43,494 bases of DNA from Acidobacteriaceae bacterium (GTDB lineage Bacteria > Acidobacteriota > Terriglobia > Terriglobales > Acidobacteriaceae), in NCBI GenBank assembly GCA_030039035.1, contig JASHQQ010000103.1, positions 1 through 43,494 on the forward strand. Reading direction: 5' to 3'. Below the pieces are notes generated by a model. It saw only the letters and a list, made by a program, of their open reading frames with translations, searched no databases and was not told the origin of the DNA. Made by a program: the position numbers and the translations under genes. Below, in pieces: positions 27,553 through 35,784 of the stretch (positions are counted from its first letter, which is position 1; each line of letters begins with the position of its first letter).

Positions 27553-28123
27553 CCGGGAAACCGGACCTGGCGCGCATGCGCTCCACCCAGTGAAAATCGC
27601 CCGGTCGCTTTTCCTGGAAGCCGCAACCAACCGCGACGCCCGCGCATCTTCGTCTGACGGGAGCGGTAATCCTTTCGAGGTAACAAGGACCCGCTCCTTC
27701 TTGCGATGCGCGGTCGGGCTGAGGTTCCGTAAATCTGGTTCAACGATACGATGGACCGTCTCGGCAAGCGGTGATCCGCCGGAGCCCGGATTCCGGTTGT
27801 TCCGGGACCGATGGATATCCGTTGAGATTGCAGTGCCGGCAGCAGCAGCCGATCTGGCGTTTGCGGGCGGGCCTCATGGAGGGGGTTCCGGCGCCAGGAG
27901 CCGGTTGGAACAATCGTGGTCGATTCAGGGACTTTTTGCGGTATCGTTGCCGCGATGGCCTGCCCGGCGGGCGGGCGCCGGTCCTCCGGCAGGCGCTCGA
28001 CTCGAAGAAAGGTGTCACCGTGCCTTTCGGGTTGTGCGATGATTTTTCCAACGCCTTCCCGCTCTCATCACATCGTGCGAGCATTCCCTGGGACAAAAGC
28101 TGCCACTGCAGGATGTGTTGGCC
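27553..28123. other. intergenic region
   Basis: There is no supported gene in 571 bases. A small CCGG-GAAA-CCGG hairpin (27553-27564) lies directly after the fumarase stop but has no T-run. The shared motif described at 28007-28034 lies near the right end and is probably part of the promoter region of the next operon. Confidence 0.45.
28007..28034. promoter_or_regulatory. inverted repeat GAAAGG-N10-CCTTTCGGGTTG, possible operator (site 1)
   Basis: GAAAGG (28007-28012) and CCTTTC (28023-28028) are inverted. The right part CCTTTCGGGTTG is the exact complement of CAACCCGAAAGG at 35322-35333 in front of the second DoxX gene. The site ends about 90 bases before the lipoprotein-kinase-regulator operon. 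Confidence 0.35.
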
Positions 28124-29206
28124 ATGAAAAGACCGATCTCCACTGCAAAATCCCGCGTGGCATTGCTCGGCACACTTTTGATCGCCTGTGTTTTGGGCGC
28201 GGGCTGCCGGTCAAAAGCGGATGGAGAGCCGGAAGTCAGGATTACACGCGTTCCCGACGCGAATCCGGGAGGACCGGAAAAACTCGATTACATGGAAGGA
28301 ACCGTCAGAAATACCACGGCAGGGCAGCGCATTGTGCTTTTCGCGCACAGCGGGGTTTGGTGGGTGCAGCCTTTTGCCGACCGGCCGACAACCAATATTC
28401 TTCCCGACGGGAGCTGGAGGAACTCGACGCATCTTGGCACGGAGTATGCCGCGTTGCTGGTCGACGCGGCTTACACTCCGCCGGCGAGAACCGCAACGCT
28501 GCCGGGCGTCGGAAAGGGCGTTCTGGCAGTCGCAATGGCCGCGGGAAGAGCGGCCGCTCCCGTGATCGTCAGGACGATCCACTTCAGCGGGTACGACTGG
28601 ACGGTCCGATCGGCCGGAAGCGACCGGGGAGGCGAGTCGAACGCCTACGATCCTGCCAACGCGTGGACCGATGAAAGGGGGTTCCTTCACCTGCGGACGG
28701 CAGAGCGCGACGGGCGATGGACGTGCGCGGAGGTCAGTCTCACGCGTAGTCTGGGATACGGAACCTACCAATTCGCGGTTCAGGATACCGCGCACCTGCC
28801 GCCGTCGGCGGTCGTGAGTCTGCTGACCTACGATGACTCCGGCACAGAAGCATTTGCCAGCGAGGTCGACATCGAGCTGAGCCGGTGGGGCGATCCCAAA
28901 CGAAAAAACGCGCAGTACGTCGTTCAGCCATACTACGTTCCGGAAAACGTCTTTCGATTCGAATCGCCGGCGGGAACGGTGACGCACTCGTTCGATTGGG
29001 AACCGGGACGCATTGCGTTCCGGTCGGAAGCCGGATCCGTACAGGGACCGATCCGGGCGCCCCTGGCGGCGCACGTATTCCCGGCGGGCGTTCCGGTTCC
29101 CGCAAAGGAGACGGTGCGCGTGAATCTCTACGACTTTCGACACTCCCAGCATCCTTCGCAGCCGCCCATCGAGGTAGTCATTGAAAAGTTCGAGTATCTT
29201 CCGTGA
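28124..29206 (+). CDS. lipoprotein with GH16-like (concanavalin-type) domain
   Basis: The ATG at 28124 was chosen; a GTG at 28115 is in frame. The 360-residue product has a lipoprotein signal (VALLGTLLIACVLGAGC) with lipidated Cys28. Residues about 45-150 form a beta-rich domain of unknown type (EGTVRNTTAGQRIVLFAHSG). Residues about 165-360 resemble a family-16-type jelly roll: SLGYGTYQFAVQD, then EVDIELSRWGD, where E247-x-D249-x-E251 matches the family's catalytic ExDxxE region in reduced form. HSFDWEPGRIAFRSE is also typical. It may bind or cleave a glucan, or only sense it. Its stop lies 26 bases inside the kinase gene, so it is probably translated with the kinase as a sensory partner. Confidence 0.7.
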   Translation: MKRPISTAKSRVALLGTLLIACVLGAGCRSKADGEPEVRITRVPDANPGGPEKLDYMEGTVRNTTAGQRIVLFAHSGVWWVQPFADRPTTNILPDGSWRNSTHLGTEYAALLVDAAYTPPARTATLPGVGKGVLAVAMAAGRAAAPVIVRTIHFSGYDWTVRSAGSDRGGESNAYDPANAWTDERGFLHLRTAERDGRWTCAEVSLTRSLGYGTYQFAVQDTAHLPPSAVVSLLTYDDSGTEAFASEVDIELSRWGDPKRKNAQYVVQPYYVPENVFRFESPAGTVTHSFDWEPGRIAFRSEAGSVQGPIRAPLAAHVFPAGVPVPAKETVRVNLYDFRHSQHPSQPPIEVVIEKFEYLP

Positions 29207-32200
29207 CGATGCGCGCACCGCGAGGCTGTTTCGATGTATCCTGGCAGGTCTCACGATCGCATGTTGCGCGCAGGCAGTCCGGGCGCTCGATCCGGACAAA
29301 TCCGTCTCGCAGTATGTGCGCAGCGAATGGGGGAAGGACAAGGGCTTTGTCGGCGGGACGATCTACGCGATCTGCCAGTCCGGCGATGGATATTTATGGC
29401 TGGGTACCGATCGCGGACTGGTGCGGTTCGATGGAGAGAAGTTCACGCTGATTCAACGGCCGCTGCCTGACCGGCCCGCCATCGGCCCGGTGCGCGGGCT
29501 GGTGGCGGACTCCGATGGCAATCTGTGGATCCGTCTGCAGGGACCTCAGGTGCTCCTCTACCGTGACGGCCGGTTCAGCGATGCACTTGAAGGTACCGGC
29601 TTTTATGCGCCCGTCTTCACAGCCATGGCAACCGACGGTCATGGCGGCATGTTGTTCTCGGACCTGTATACCCGTTCGGTGCGGTATGCGCACGGCAAAA
29701 TCGAAACCTTGGCCGGTTCCACAGATGCGGCAGGCACGGTTACCTCGATGGCCGAAACTCCGGATGGCAAGGTCTGGTTGGGGACGCGGGATGGCGGATT
29801 GCTGCTCATCCTGAACGGGAAGACTGCTCACGGGAACGCACCCGGCCTGGGGAGCGACAAAGTCAATGCGCTCGCGCCGGCGGGCGATGCCGGTTTGTGG
29901 ATTGGCACTGACCAGGGCCTGCGGTTTCGGCCCACAAGTGGAGATATCCGTCTCGCGCCGCCCGAATGGAACACGAAGATCCAGGTCTTTGACCTGGTTG
30001 GAGATGTCGACGGAAACCTGTGGGCAGCAAGCAGCCGCGGCCTGGTGCGGGTCACACAGGCCGGAGACTTCTCATTGCTGCCCGGTTCCGGCAGGAAGAC
30101 GGCAGAGGTTACCGCGGTCTTTGAGGACAAGGATCGAAATCTCTGGTTCGGCGGTTCCGGAGGCCTGGAACAACTCAAGGACGGTCTGTTTTCGACTTAC
30201 TCAACCCAGGCGGGCCTGCCTGATTCGAATGGAGGCGCGCTGTACGCCGACATGGAAGGACGAATCTGGTTCGCTCCCGTCTCCGGCGGTCTCTACTTTC
30301 TGGAGCGGGGCCGCCTCGAATCCGTTCACCTGGCGGGCCTCGACCGCGACGTTGTCTATTCGATCAGCGGTCGGGGAAACGAGATCTGGGTAGGGCGGCA
30401 AAGCGGCGGCCTGACCAGGATCCTTCGCACCGGGAACGATCTGTCCGCGAAAACCTGGACGCGGACAGACGGATTGGCCGAGAACACCGTTTACACAACC
30501 TGGCTTGGCCGCGACGGCACGGTTTGGGCCGGGACCATCAGCGGCGGACTGTCGCGGCTGAAGAACGGGGTCTTCACGAATTACTCCATATCGAATGGGC
30601 TGAGCTCCAATGCCGTCAACTCCCTCATCGAGGGATACGACGGCACTCTCTGGGTGGGCACATCGGCAGGACTTGATGCGTTTCGCAACGGAACCTGGTC
30701 GCACTGGACCAGTGCCGACGGCCTGCCTTCTTCTGAAGTCAGAAACTGCTTCGAGGATGCAAAGCATGTGCTCTGGATCGTCACTCCTTCCGGACTGGCA
30801 TACCTCTCGTCCGGAAAGCCCGTTGTCCCGGATCTTCCCGAGTCTCTTCGCGACCAGTTGTTCGGAATCACCGGGGACAGTCTCGGTTTTCTCTGGCTCT
30901 CCACCGGCGACCAGGTCATCCGCGTCAATCGCGACCGGCTGCTGGAGAATTCACTGCGCGAAAGCGACATCCAGGCGATAGGAGAACCCGACGGTCTGAT
31001 CGGCGCGGAGGGAGTCCGGCGGGACCGGTCGATCCTGAGCGGCCCCGATGGCAGGATCTGGGTCTCGGTTCAGAATGGCATCGCTGTTGCGGATCCCATG
31101 CTGAGCCTGGGCGAATCGCGCCCGCTGGCGGTCCGGATCGATGCGATCGTTGCCGCTGGGGGAACATTCCCGCCCCGTGACTCCCCGCGGATTCCGGCAG
31201 AAACCCGCAGCGTCACCATCCGGTTCTCCGGTGCGTCGCTGGACCCGCCGGATCGGATCTGGTACCGCTATCTGCTCGAGGGAGCCGACCCGACCTGGAG
31301 CGATCCGGTTCAGATCCGGCAGGTGAGTTACAACAACCTCCATTCCGGCGCCTTCCGGTTCCGCGTCATGGCGTCGCACGATGGATTACTCTGGAACGGG
31401 CCCGAGGGCGACGCGGGCTTCTCCATTGACGAGGCATTCTGGGAGACGTGGTGGTTCCGGACCGGCTGTGTTCTTCTCGGTGTGCTGGCCGTGCTGTCTG
31501 TCTTTCGTCTGCGCACACTCAGGCTCTCGCGCCAGTTGAACTCACGATTCCAGGAGAGGCTTGCCGAGCGCACGCGTATTGCACAGGAGCTGCATGACAC
31601 GCTCCTGCAGAGCTTCCAGGGTCTGATGCTGCGCTTCCAGACGGTCGACCGCATGCTCCCCGCGCGGCCCAATGAGGCAAAAGCGATGCTGGACGAGGCG
31701 CTGGATCGCGCCGACGATGCTCTGGCCGAAAGCCGCGAAGCCATCCAGAACATCCGGTCGTTCCCCAGACAACACCCCCGGCTTACGCGGGCGCTGGCCT
31801 TGCTGCTGGAGCAGGTTCAGAGCGAGATGTCCCACAATGGACGCGGGCAGCCATCCTGCTCCATTGTCGTGGAGGGATTCGAGCAGGCGCTGCGGGACGA
31901 TGTCACGGAAGAGATCTGCAGGATCGCGCATGAAGCGCTGCGGAATGTCTTTCAGCATGCCCGGGCGAGTCACCTCGAGATCGAGATCTCGTTCCGGGAT
32001 GTTGAGCTGTGGCTTTCCTTCCGCGACGATGGCGCCGGAATCGAACCGTCCGTTCTGAAAGCCGGGGCGCGCTCGGGCCACTGGGGACTCATCGGAATGC
32101 GGGAACGGGCGACGCGGCTCGGCGCGGAGCTGACCTTCTGGAGCAAGCCCGGAGCCGGAACCGAGATCGCCCTGACGATGCCCGCAAATCTGGCATATGC

Positions 32201-32252
32201 TTCGTCGCGTCCCAACCTCTTTCGGCGAATTCACAACAGGATGAAAGCGTGA
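29181..32252 (+). CDS. beta-propeller hybrid sensor: two-component propeller + Y_Y_Y + HisKA_3 kinase
   Basis: A TTG start at 29181 was chosen. It overlaps the lipoprotein gene, follows CGAGG by about six bases, and is the only start before the signal sequence (CILAGLTIACCAQAVRA). The 1023-residue product has a periplasmic series of propeller repeats (about 50-650; GYLWLGTDRGLVRFDGE, DGTVWAGTISGGLSRL, DGTLWVGTSAGLDAF). A Y_Y_Y Ig-like domain follows (about 660-745; WYRYLLEGADPTWSD), then a membrane span (WFRTGCVLLGVLAVLSVF) and a NarX-type kinase with His805 (RIAQELHDTLLQSF). The ATPase part (EICRIAHEALRNVFQHA, FRDDGAGI, GHWGLIGMRERA) is intact. Proteins of this layout sense extracytoplasmic ligands, often carbohydrates. 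Confidence 0.93.
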   Translation: MKSSSIFRDDARTARLFRCILAGLTIACCAQAVRALDPDKSVSQYVRSEWGKDKGFVGGTIYAICQSGDGYLWLGTDRGLVRFDGEKFTLIQRPLPDRPAIGPVRGLVADSDGNLWIRLQGPQVLLYRDGRFSDALEGTGFYAPVFTAMATDGHGGMLFSDLYTRSVRYAHGKIETLAGSTDAAGTVTSMAETPDGKVWLGTRDGGLLLILNGKTAHGNAPGLGSDKVNALAPAGDAGLWIGTDQGLRFRPTSGDIRLAPPEWNTKIQVFDLVGDVDGNLWAASSRGLVRVTQAGDFSLLPGSGRKTAEVTAVFEDKDRNLWFGGSGGLEQLKDGLFSTYSTQAGLPDSNGGALYADMEGRIWFAPVSGGLYFLERGRLESVHLAGLDRDVVYSISGRGNEIWVGRQSGGLTRILRTGNDLSAKTWTRTDGLAENTVYTTWLGRDGTVWAGTISGGLSRLKNGVFTNYSISNGLSSNAVNSLIEGYDGTLWVGTSAGLDAFRNGTWSHWTSADGLPSSEVRNCFEDAKHVLWIVTPSGLAYLSSGKPVVPDLPESLRDQLFGITGDSLGFLWLSTGDQVIRVNRDRLLENSLRESDIQAIGEPDGLIGAEGVRRDRSILSGPDGRIWVSVQNGIAVADPMLSLGESRPLAVRIDAIVAAGGTFPPRDSPRIPAETRSVTIRFSGASLDPPDRIWYRYLLEGADPTWSDPVQIRQVSYNNLHSGAFRFRVMASHDGLLWNGPEGDAGFSIDEAFWETWWFRTGCVLLGVLAVLSVFRLRTLRLSRQLNSRFQERLAERTRIAQELHDTLLQSFQGLMLRFQTVDRMLPARPNEAKAMLDEALDRADDALAESREAIQNIRSFPRQHPRLTRALALLLEQVQSEMSHNGRGQPSCSIVVEGFEQALRDDVTEEICRIAHEALRNVFQHARASHLEIEISFRDVELWLSFRDDGAGIEPSVLKAGARSGHWGLIGMRERATRLGAELTFWSKPGAGTEIALTMPANLAYASSRPNLFRRIHNRMKA

Positions 32253-32881
32253 GTCACACTTCCGATCCAATTCGCATTCTCACCGTCGACGACCACCCCT
32301 TGCTTCGCGACGGGATCGCCGCCATGGTAAACAACGAGGCCGACATGAGAGTGGTCGCCGAGGCGTCGAACGGGCGCGAGGCCATGGAGCGTTTTCGCGA
32401 GCACCGGCCCGACATCACGCTGATGGACATTCGCATGCCCGACATGGATGGAATCGAGACGCTGGCCGGGATCCTTCGGCAATATCCCGAGGCGCGAATC
32501 ATCGTGCTCACGACCTACAGCGGGGACGCGCTGATCCTTCGCGCGCTCAAGGCCGGAGCCCAGGGCTATCTGCTCAAGGGGCTGCTGCGCAAGGAGCTTC
32601 TGGATACGATTCGCTCGGTGCACGCCGGACGAAAACGCATTTCGCCGGAAGTCGCCCAGCAGGTGGCAAATCATGCTGTCGACAGCCTGCTGACATTGCG
32701 GGAGATCGACGTGCTGCAACTGATCGCCGAAGGGAATGCCAACAAGGTGGTGGCGGACCGTCTCGCCATCTCCGAGGACACCGTGAAGGCCCACGTGAGA
32801 AACATCCTTGGGAAGCTGGGAGCGAACGATCGGACCCACGCCGTGACCATCGCGGTCAAGAGGGGGATCATCAATTTGTAG
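32249..32881 (+). CDS. response regulator, NarL/FixJ (LuxR-type) family
   Basis: The GTG at 32249 overlaps the kinase stop (GTGA) and follows AGGATGAAAGC, giving 210 residues. The receiver domain (1-125) has the phospho-acceptor Asp60 (DITLMDIRMPD) and its conserved Lys within GYLLKGL. The LuxR-type helix-turn-helix (about 145-207) has LTLREIDVLQLIAEG, then ISEDTVKAHVRNILGKLG. It is the cognate partner of the propeller kinase by position and translational coupling. Inverted GAAAGG/CCTTTC-like elements near 28007, 32893 and 35325 are candidate binding sites; this is inference. A truncated copy of its DNA-binding half is present at 35100-35321. Confidence 0.95.
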   Translation: MSHTSDPIRILTVDDHPLLRDGIAAMVNNEADMRVVAEASNGREAMERFREHRPDITLMDIRMPDMDGIETLAGILRQYPEARIIVLTTYSGDALILRALKAGAQGYLLKGLLRKELLDTIRSVHAGRKRISPEVAQQVANHAVDSLLTLREIDVLQLIAEGNANKVVADRLAISEDTVKAHVRNILGKLGANDRTHAVTIAVKRGIINL

Positions 32882-32892
32882 ACCGGGTCGTC

Positions 32893-32922
32893 CGAAAGAG
32901 TGATGGTTCCGTTCCCCTTTTT
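32893..32922. promoter_or_regulatory. GAAAG...CCCCTTT element upstream of DoxX copy 1 (site 2)
   Basis: The left part CGAAAGAGTGAT and right part TTCCCCTTTTT correspond to the left (CGAAAGGGTAAT) and right (CTACCCTTC) parts of site 4, at nearly the same distance apart. It lies in the 113-base gap between regulator and DoxX genes, about 55-70 bases before the DoxX start. Confidence 0.3.
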
Positions 32923-32994
32923 GTATATGCCGGCCATTTCAGGCCGCGGCTATCCTTCGTTGGATGGAGGGGCTCTCTGCAACGCCTGTTCTCA

Positions 32995-33348
32995 ATGTTT
33001 CCCAATGGCTGGCCGGGACGCGGTCTGCTTCTTCTCCGCGCTGCGGTGGGGGTGCTGGTGATTCATCAGGCCCTCACCCGGTCCCCAGGATCGACCCACT
33101 CCTCTTACATCACCCTTGTCGCATCCGCGATCGCCGGGCTGCTTCTTTTTCTTGGAATCTGGACTCCGGCGGCGGGACTGTTTCTTGCCGCGCTTGAGAT
33201 CCTCAGACTCTGGCGTGGGACGCCGCAGCCCGAGACCGCGGTTCTCGCGACTGCCGTCGCGCTGTCGATCATGATGCTGGGGCCCGGCGTGTGGTCCATC
33301 GATGCGATGCTGTTCGGAAGGCACCGGCTCGAGATCCCGGAAGGCTGA
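32995..33348 (+). CDS. DoxX-like small membrane protein, copy 1
   Basis: This product has 117 residues from ATG at 32995. A CTG start at 32977 would add QRLFS as in the second copy. Four hydrophobic segments cover most of it: LLLLRAAVGVLVI, LVASAIAGLLLFLGIWTP, AAGLFLAALEIL and ATAVALSIMMLGPGVWSID. The motif LFLGIWTPAAG and the C-terminal GPGVWSIDAMLFGR are shared with the second copy at 35389-35784, making them clear paralogues. The pattern is that of the DoxX/DoxD-like family of small inner-membrane proteins, for which redox or respiratory roles have been proposed. It is the last gene of a kinase-regulator-DoxX string. Confidence 0.75.
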   Translation: MFPNGWPGRGLLLLRAAVGVLVIHQALTRSPGSTHSSYITLVASAIAGLLLFLGIWTPAAGLFLAALEILRLWRGTPQPETAVLATAVALSIMMLGPGVWSIDAMLFGRHRLEIPEG

Positions 33349-33561
33349 AGCTGGCGCTGCGCCCTCACGCGATGGAGCCTGGCTTTCGGTTGCGGGGTGG
33401 ATGCGGGCTGCCTCTCCCCGGCAGGATATCGGCAATCTGGCTCGAAGTTTCCCGAATTGCAGTGCTGGCGCGCGGTCGTCCACGGCGGTGCGGAAGAGGC
33501 GGATTCCCGGCCTGCGCATCTTGTGTTGCAGCGTCGAGCGCAAACGCAATGCCCATGGCAG

Positions 33562-34254
33562 TCAGGCCCGGCAGCACATGCCCTTTGCTCCGGAACCCAT
33601 TGAAACTCGCGTGGCGATGCGGGCGCGAGCCCGATGAAGCCTGGTCTTTACTGCCGCGACCGAGATATTCAGCGCCTCGGCAATATCCTTCATGGAAAGC
33701 TCCCCGGCCAACTGGATTTCGATCGGCGCGCGCAATTGAGGTTCAAGCTTTCCGATCGCGCGCATAAGATGCTTCCTCTGCTGCTGCAGATCGCACAGTT
33801 GCTCCGGATTCGAGGCCGGATCCCTGATCTCCATCGGAACACAGCCACCTTCTTCCTCGGAGGAAGAGATGATCAATGCCTCGGGGCGGGAGCGCCGTCG
33901 GCGAAGAATCATCAGCGCCGAGTTCATGGCAATTCGCGTCAGCCAGGAGTAGACGCTCGATCTGCCCTCAAAACGGTGGAGAGCCAGGTAAGCCCGAAGA
34001 AACGTGTCCTGGAGAGCATCCTCGGCGTCTTCCCAGTTTTTTGTTATGCGAAGAATGACCTTGAAAAGGCGGGATGAGTACAGTCTTTGCAGTTCATCGA
34101 ATGCCGGGGTGGAGCCTGCCTGCGCGGCAGCCATAATCTTCAGCTCCCGTGCAACAAGGGCTTGTGTGACGCCTGGGTTGAGAGACGAACGTTGCGCCAC
34201 GAGATCCAGGACGGTGAAGATGCCGGATTTCGCCGGCGGTGCCGAACGAGTCAT
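33562..34254 (-). CDS. ECF-family RNA polymerase sigma factor
   Basis: The ATG at 34254 follows AGAGGAGAG by about six bases and gives 230 residues. An N-terminal stretch of about 45 residues precedes region 2: DELQRLYSSRLFKVILRITKNWEDAEDALQDTFLRAYLAL is the classical sigma2 core with the DAEDALQDTF motif. FEGRSSVYSWLTRIAMNSALMILRRRR follows. Region 4 (about 165-215) has LRAPIEIQLAGELSMKDIAEALNISVAAVKTRLHRARARI, the recognition helix that reads the -35 element. No anti-sigma gene is beside it. It lies on the opposite strand between the two DoxX copies and may have been brought in when that region was rearranged. Confidence 0.95.
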   Translation of the reverse strand: MTRSAPPAKSGIFTVLDLVAQRSSLNPGVTQALVARELKIMAAAQAGSTPAFDELQRLYSSRLFKVILRITKNWEDAEDALQDTFLRAYLALHRFEGRSSVYSWLTRIAMNSALMILRRRRSRPEALIISSSEEEGGCVPMEIRDPASNPEQLCDLQQQRKHLMRAIGKLEPQLRAPIEIQLAGELSMKDIAEALNISVAAVKTRLHRARARIATRVSMGSGAKGMCCRA

Positions 34255-34849
34255 GAGAACTCTCCTCTGGCAGGCTCTCCTGCCGTGTGCACTCGATTCC
34301 TGGCTGTGATTGTGCTGCGGGCCCTGATCGGGCGCCGGAAGCCCTGCTCCACGAGCTTGGTTCAGGCAGCGTGCCTGCGGCATGTACTTTTGCCAGTCTT
34401 GCCGCGGACGAATCAACTTCCTCCAATATCCGGCCTGCGGCTTTTTCCTGCATCCCTCAATCGAGTGACAGCGGCACTACCCTTTTCTATCTGCGCCGGA
34501 CAACCCGGAATGGGCAGCGACACCAGCTCGCGCGGTGATGCAATCGGGGATGGCCATCCTGTGGTAACCCGGCGCGCGTCGATATCCGCGTCGTGAGCGA
34601 CACGGACGAAACCATGCTGCGGACCGGTGACATGGCCGGGTTGCGCCGAGGGAATCCACGGCGGATGCCATTGGAAAGGGGGTTTCACAGGCAAGTTTGT
34701 GAGTGCATCGTCCTGGTCCTTGAATGAAGCATTGGAGAATTTCCTTGTCTTGATGAGTGTGCAGGACGGATCTTCTGATTCCCGATTTGCGTTTGACCCG
34801 GAAAACCAGCCTTTGAATCGGGCAATAACTCGTCACGGTCACAACCGAC
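34255..34849. other. non-coding stretch between sigma gene and kinase remnant
   Basis: No supported gene was found in 595 bases. Part of it must hold the sigma gene promoter (minus strand). The element at 34461-34490 resembles the sites in front of the kinase-regulator-DoxX genes. It could be what is left of the promoter of the decayed second kinase operon. Confidence 0.4.
34461..34490. promoter_or_regulatory. GAGTGACAG...CTACCCTTTT element (site 3)
   Basis: GTGACAGCGGCACTACCCTT aligns without gaps to GTAATAGCCCGTCTACCCTT at site 4, sharing 14 of 20 bases by hand count, and CCCTTTT-x-TAT resembles site 2. No intact gene starts within 350 bases on the plus strand. Confidence 0.25.
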
Positions 34850-35122
34850 GTGCGCCCGGATGCCGGACAGGCATCGCCGGACCTTCTCGAGCTTCGGCTT
34901 CTGCCGGCAATATTCCTCCGTCTTCGCTTTCGCGACGACGGCGTCGGAATCGACCCGGGAACCCTGAAGAACGGCGGACATGCGGGTCACTGGGGACTGA
35001 CGGGGATGAGCGGGAGGGCGAAAAGCATGCACGTGCGCCTGACGATCTGGAGCAAGCCAGGCGCAGGCACCGAGGTTGAGCTGACAATTCCGGCAACGAT
35101 CACCCGCCGATCACGCCGGTGA
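34850..35122 (+). pseudogene. remnant of a second propeller-type histidine kinase (ATPase end only)
   Basis: The frame from 34850 contains only the last quarter of a HisKA_3-type kinase. FRDDGVGIDP, GHAGHWGLTGMSGRAK and TIWSKPGAGTEVELTIPA line up with FRDDGAGIEP, RSGHWGLIGMRERAT and TFWSKPGAGTEIALTMPA at the end of the intact kinase. The propeller, membrane span, phospho-accepting His and N-box are all missing, so it cannot work as a kinase. Homology appears to begin near 34860. The remnant ends at a TGA (35120-35122), at the place where the regulator would have begun. Confidence 0.8.
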
Positions 35123-35321
35123 ACACAACCTTACCGTCCGCGAAATCGATGTCCTTCAGCTCATCGCCGCCGGCAATCCCAACAAACTGGTGGCGGACAG
35201 GCTGTCGATCACCGAGGACACGGTCAAGGCCCACGTCAACAGCATTCTCTCCAGGCTGGGCGCGAATGACCGCACCCATGTGGTCACGATCGCGGTCAAG
35301 CGAGGGATCATCGACCTGTAG
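35100..35321 (+). pseudogene. remnant of a second NarL-type regulator (DNA-binding half only)
   Basis: In a frame ending with TAG at 35319-35321 the sequence reads LTVREIDVLQLIAAGNPNK, ITEDTVKAHVNSILSRLG and VVTIAVKRGIIDL. This matches the C-terminal half of the intact regulator almost residue for residue. The receiver domain with its phospho-acceptor Asp is absent, and no start codon precedes the homologous part in frame. The upstream junction lies inside the end of the kinase remnant, pointing to one internal deletion that removed the receiver. The DNA-binding half itself has no stop or frameshift, so decay is either recent or the piece is still selected. Confidence 0.8.
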
Positions 35322-35324
35322 CAA

Positions 35325-35358
35325 CCCGAAAGGGTAATAGCCCGTCTACCCTTCGGGG
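35325..35358. promoter_or_regulatory. imperfect 11-12 bp inverted repeat upstream of DoxX copy 2 (site 4)
   Basis: CCCGAAAGGGTA (35325-35336) and TACCCTTCGGGG (35347-35358) pair with one bulged A and a 10-base loop. There is no T-run, so an operator is more likely than a terminator. It lies 4 bases after the regulator remnant and 30-50 bases before the DoxX start, and its halves recur in sites 1-3. Confidence 0.4.
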
Positions 35359-35388
35359 AGTTCCGGGCGGCTCAATTCGCATGTAGCC

Positions 35389-35784
35389 TTGGAACGAAGG
35401 GGAAGCCTGTTGCAGCGCCTGTTCTCGATATTTCCAAACGGGTGGCCGGGTGCGGGCCTGCTCGTGCTGCGAATTGCCTCCGGGGCTTATCTGCTCACGA
35501 ACGGAATCTCCGCCATTGCGGCTGCAGGATTCCGGAACACGAGCCTGCTTGCGCTCGCTTCCACGCTTCCAGGCGGCCTGCTGATCATTGGGCTATGGAC
35601 GCCGGTGGCGGGAATTCTGGCTGTGCTTCTCGAGGCGTCGATGGTCTTCAGGAGCAGTGAAGAGCCCCGGGCCGGACTGCTTCTCATTTGCATCGGCGCG
35701 GCGATTGCCATGCTGGGACCAGGCAGTTGCTCCATCGACTCCGTCCTGTTCGGTCGCCGCCGGCTGGATGTCAATGATCAATGA
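35389..35784 (+). CDS. DoxX-like small membrane protein, copy 2
   Basis: This product has up to 131 residues from a TTG at 35389; a TTG at 35410 after AAGGGGAAGCC is also possible. RLFSIFPNGWPGAGLLVLR, GLWTPVAGILAVLLEASMV and AMLGPGSCSIDSVLFGRRRL align with the first copy at 32995-33348. Four membrane segments are again predicted by eye. It is intact although the kinase and regulator in front of it are degraded, so selection has kept it. Its 3' end overlaps the convergent coiled-coil gene by seven bases. Confidence 0.75.
   Translation: MERRGSLLQRLFSIFPNGWPGAGLLVLRIASGAYLLTNGISAIAAAGFRNTSLLALASTLPGGLLIIGLWTPVAGILAVLLEASMVFRSSEEPRAGLLLICIGAAIAMLGPGSCSIDSVLFGRRRLDVNDQ

Noticed and set aside
27553..27564. 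CCGG-GAAA-CCGG hairpin after the fumarase stop as a terminator.
   Set aside because: Only four pairs and no T-run; too weak to call a terminator.
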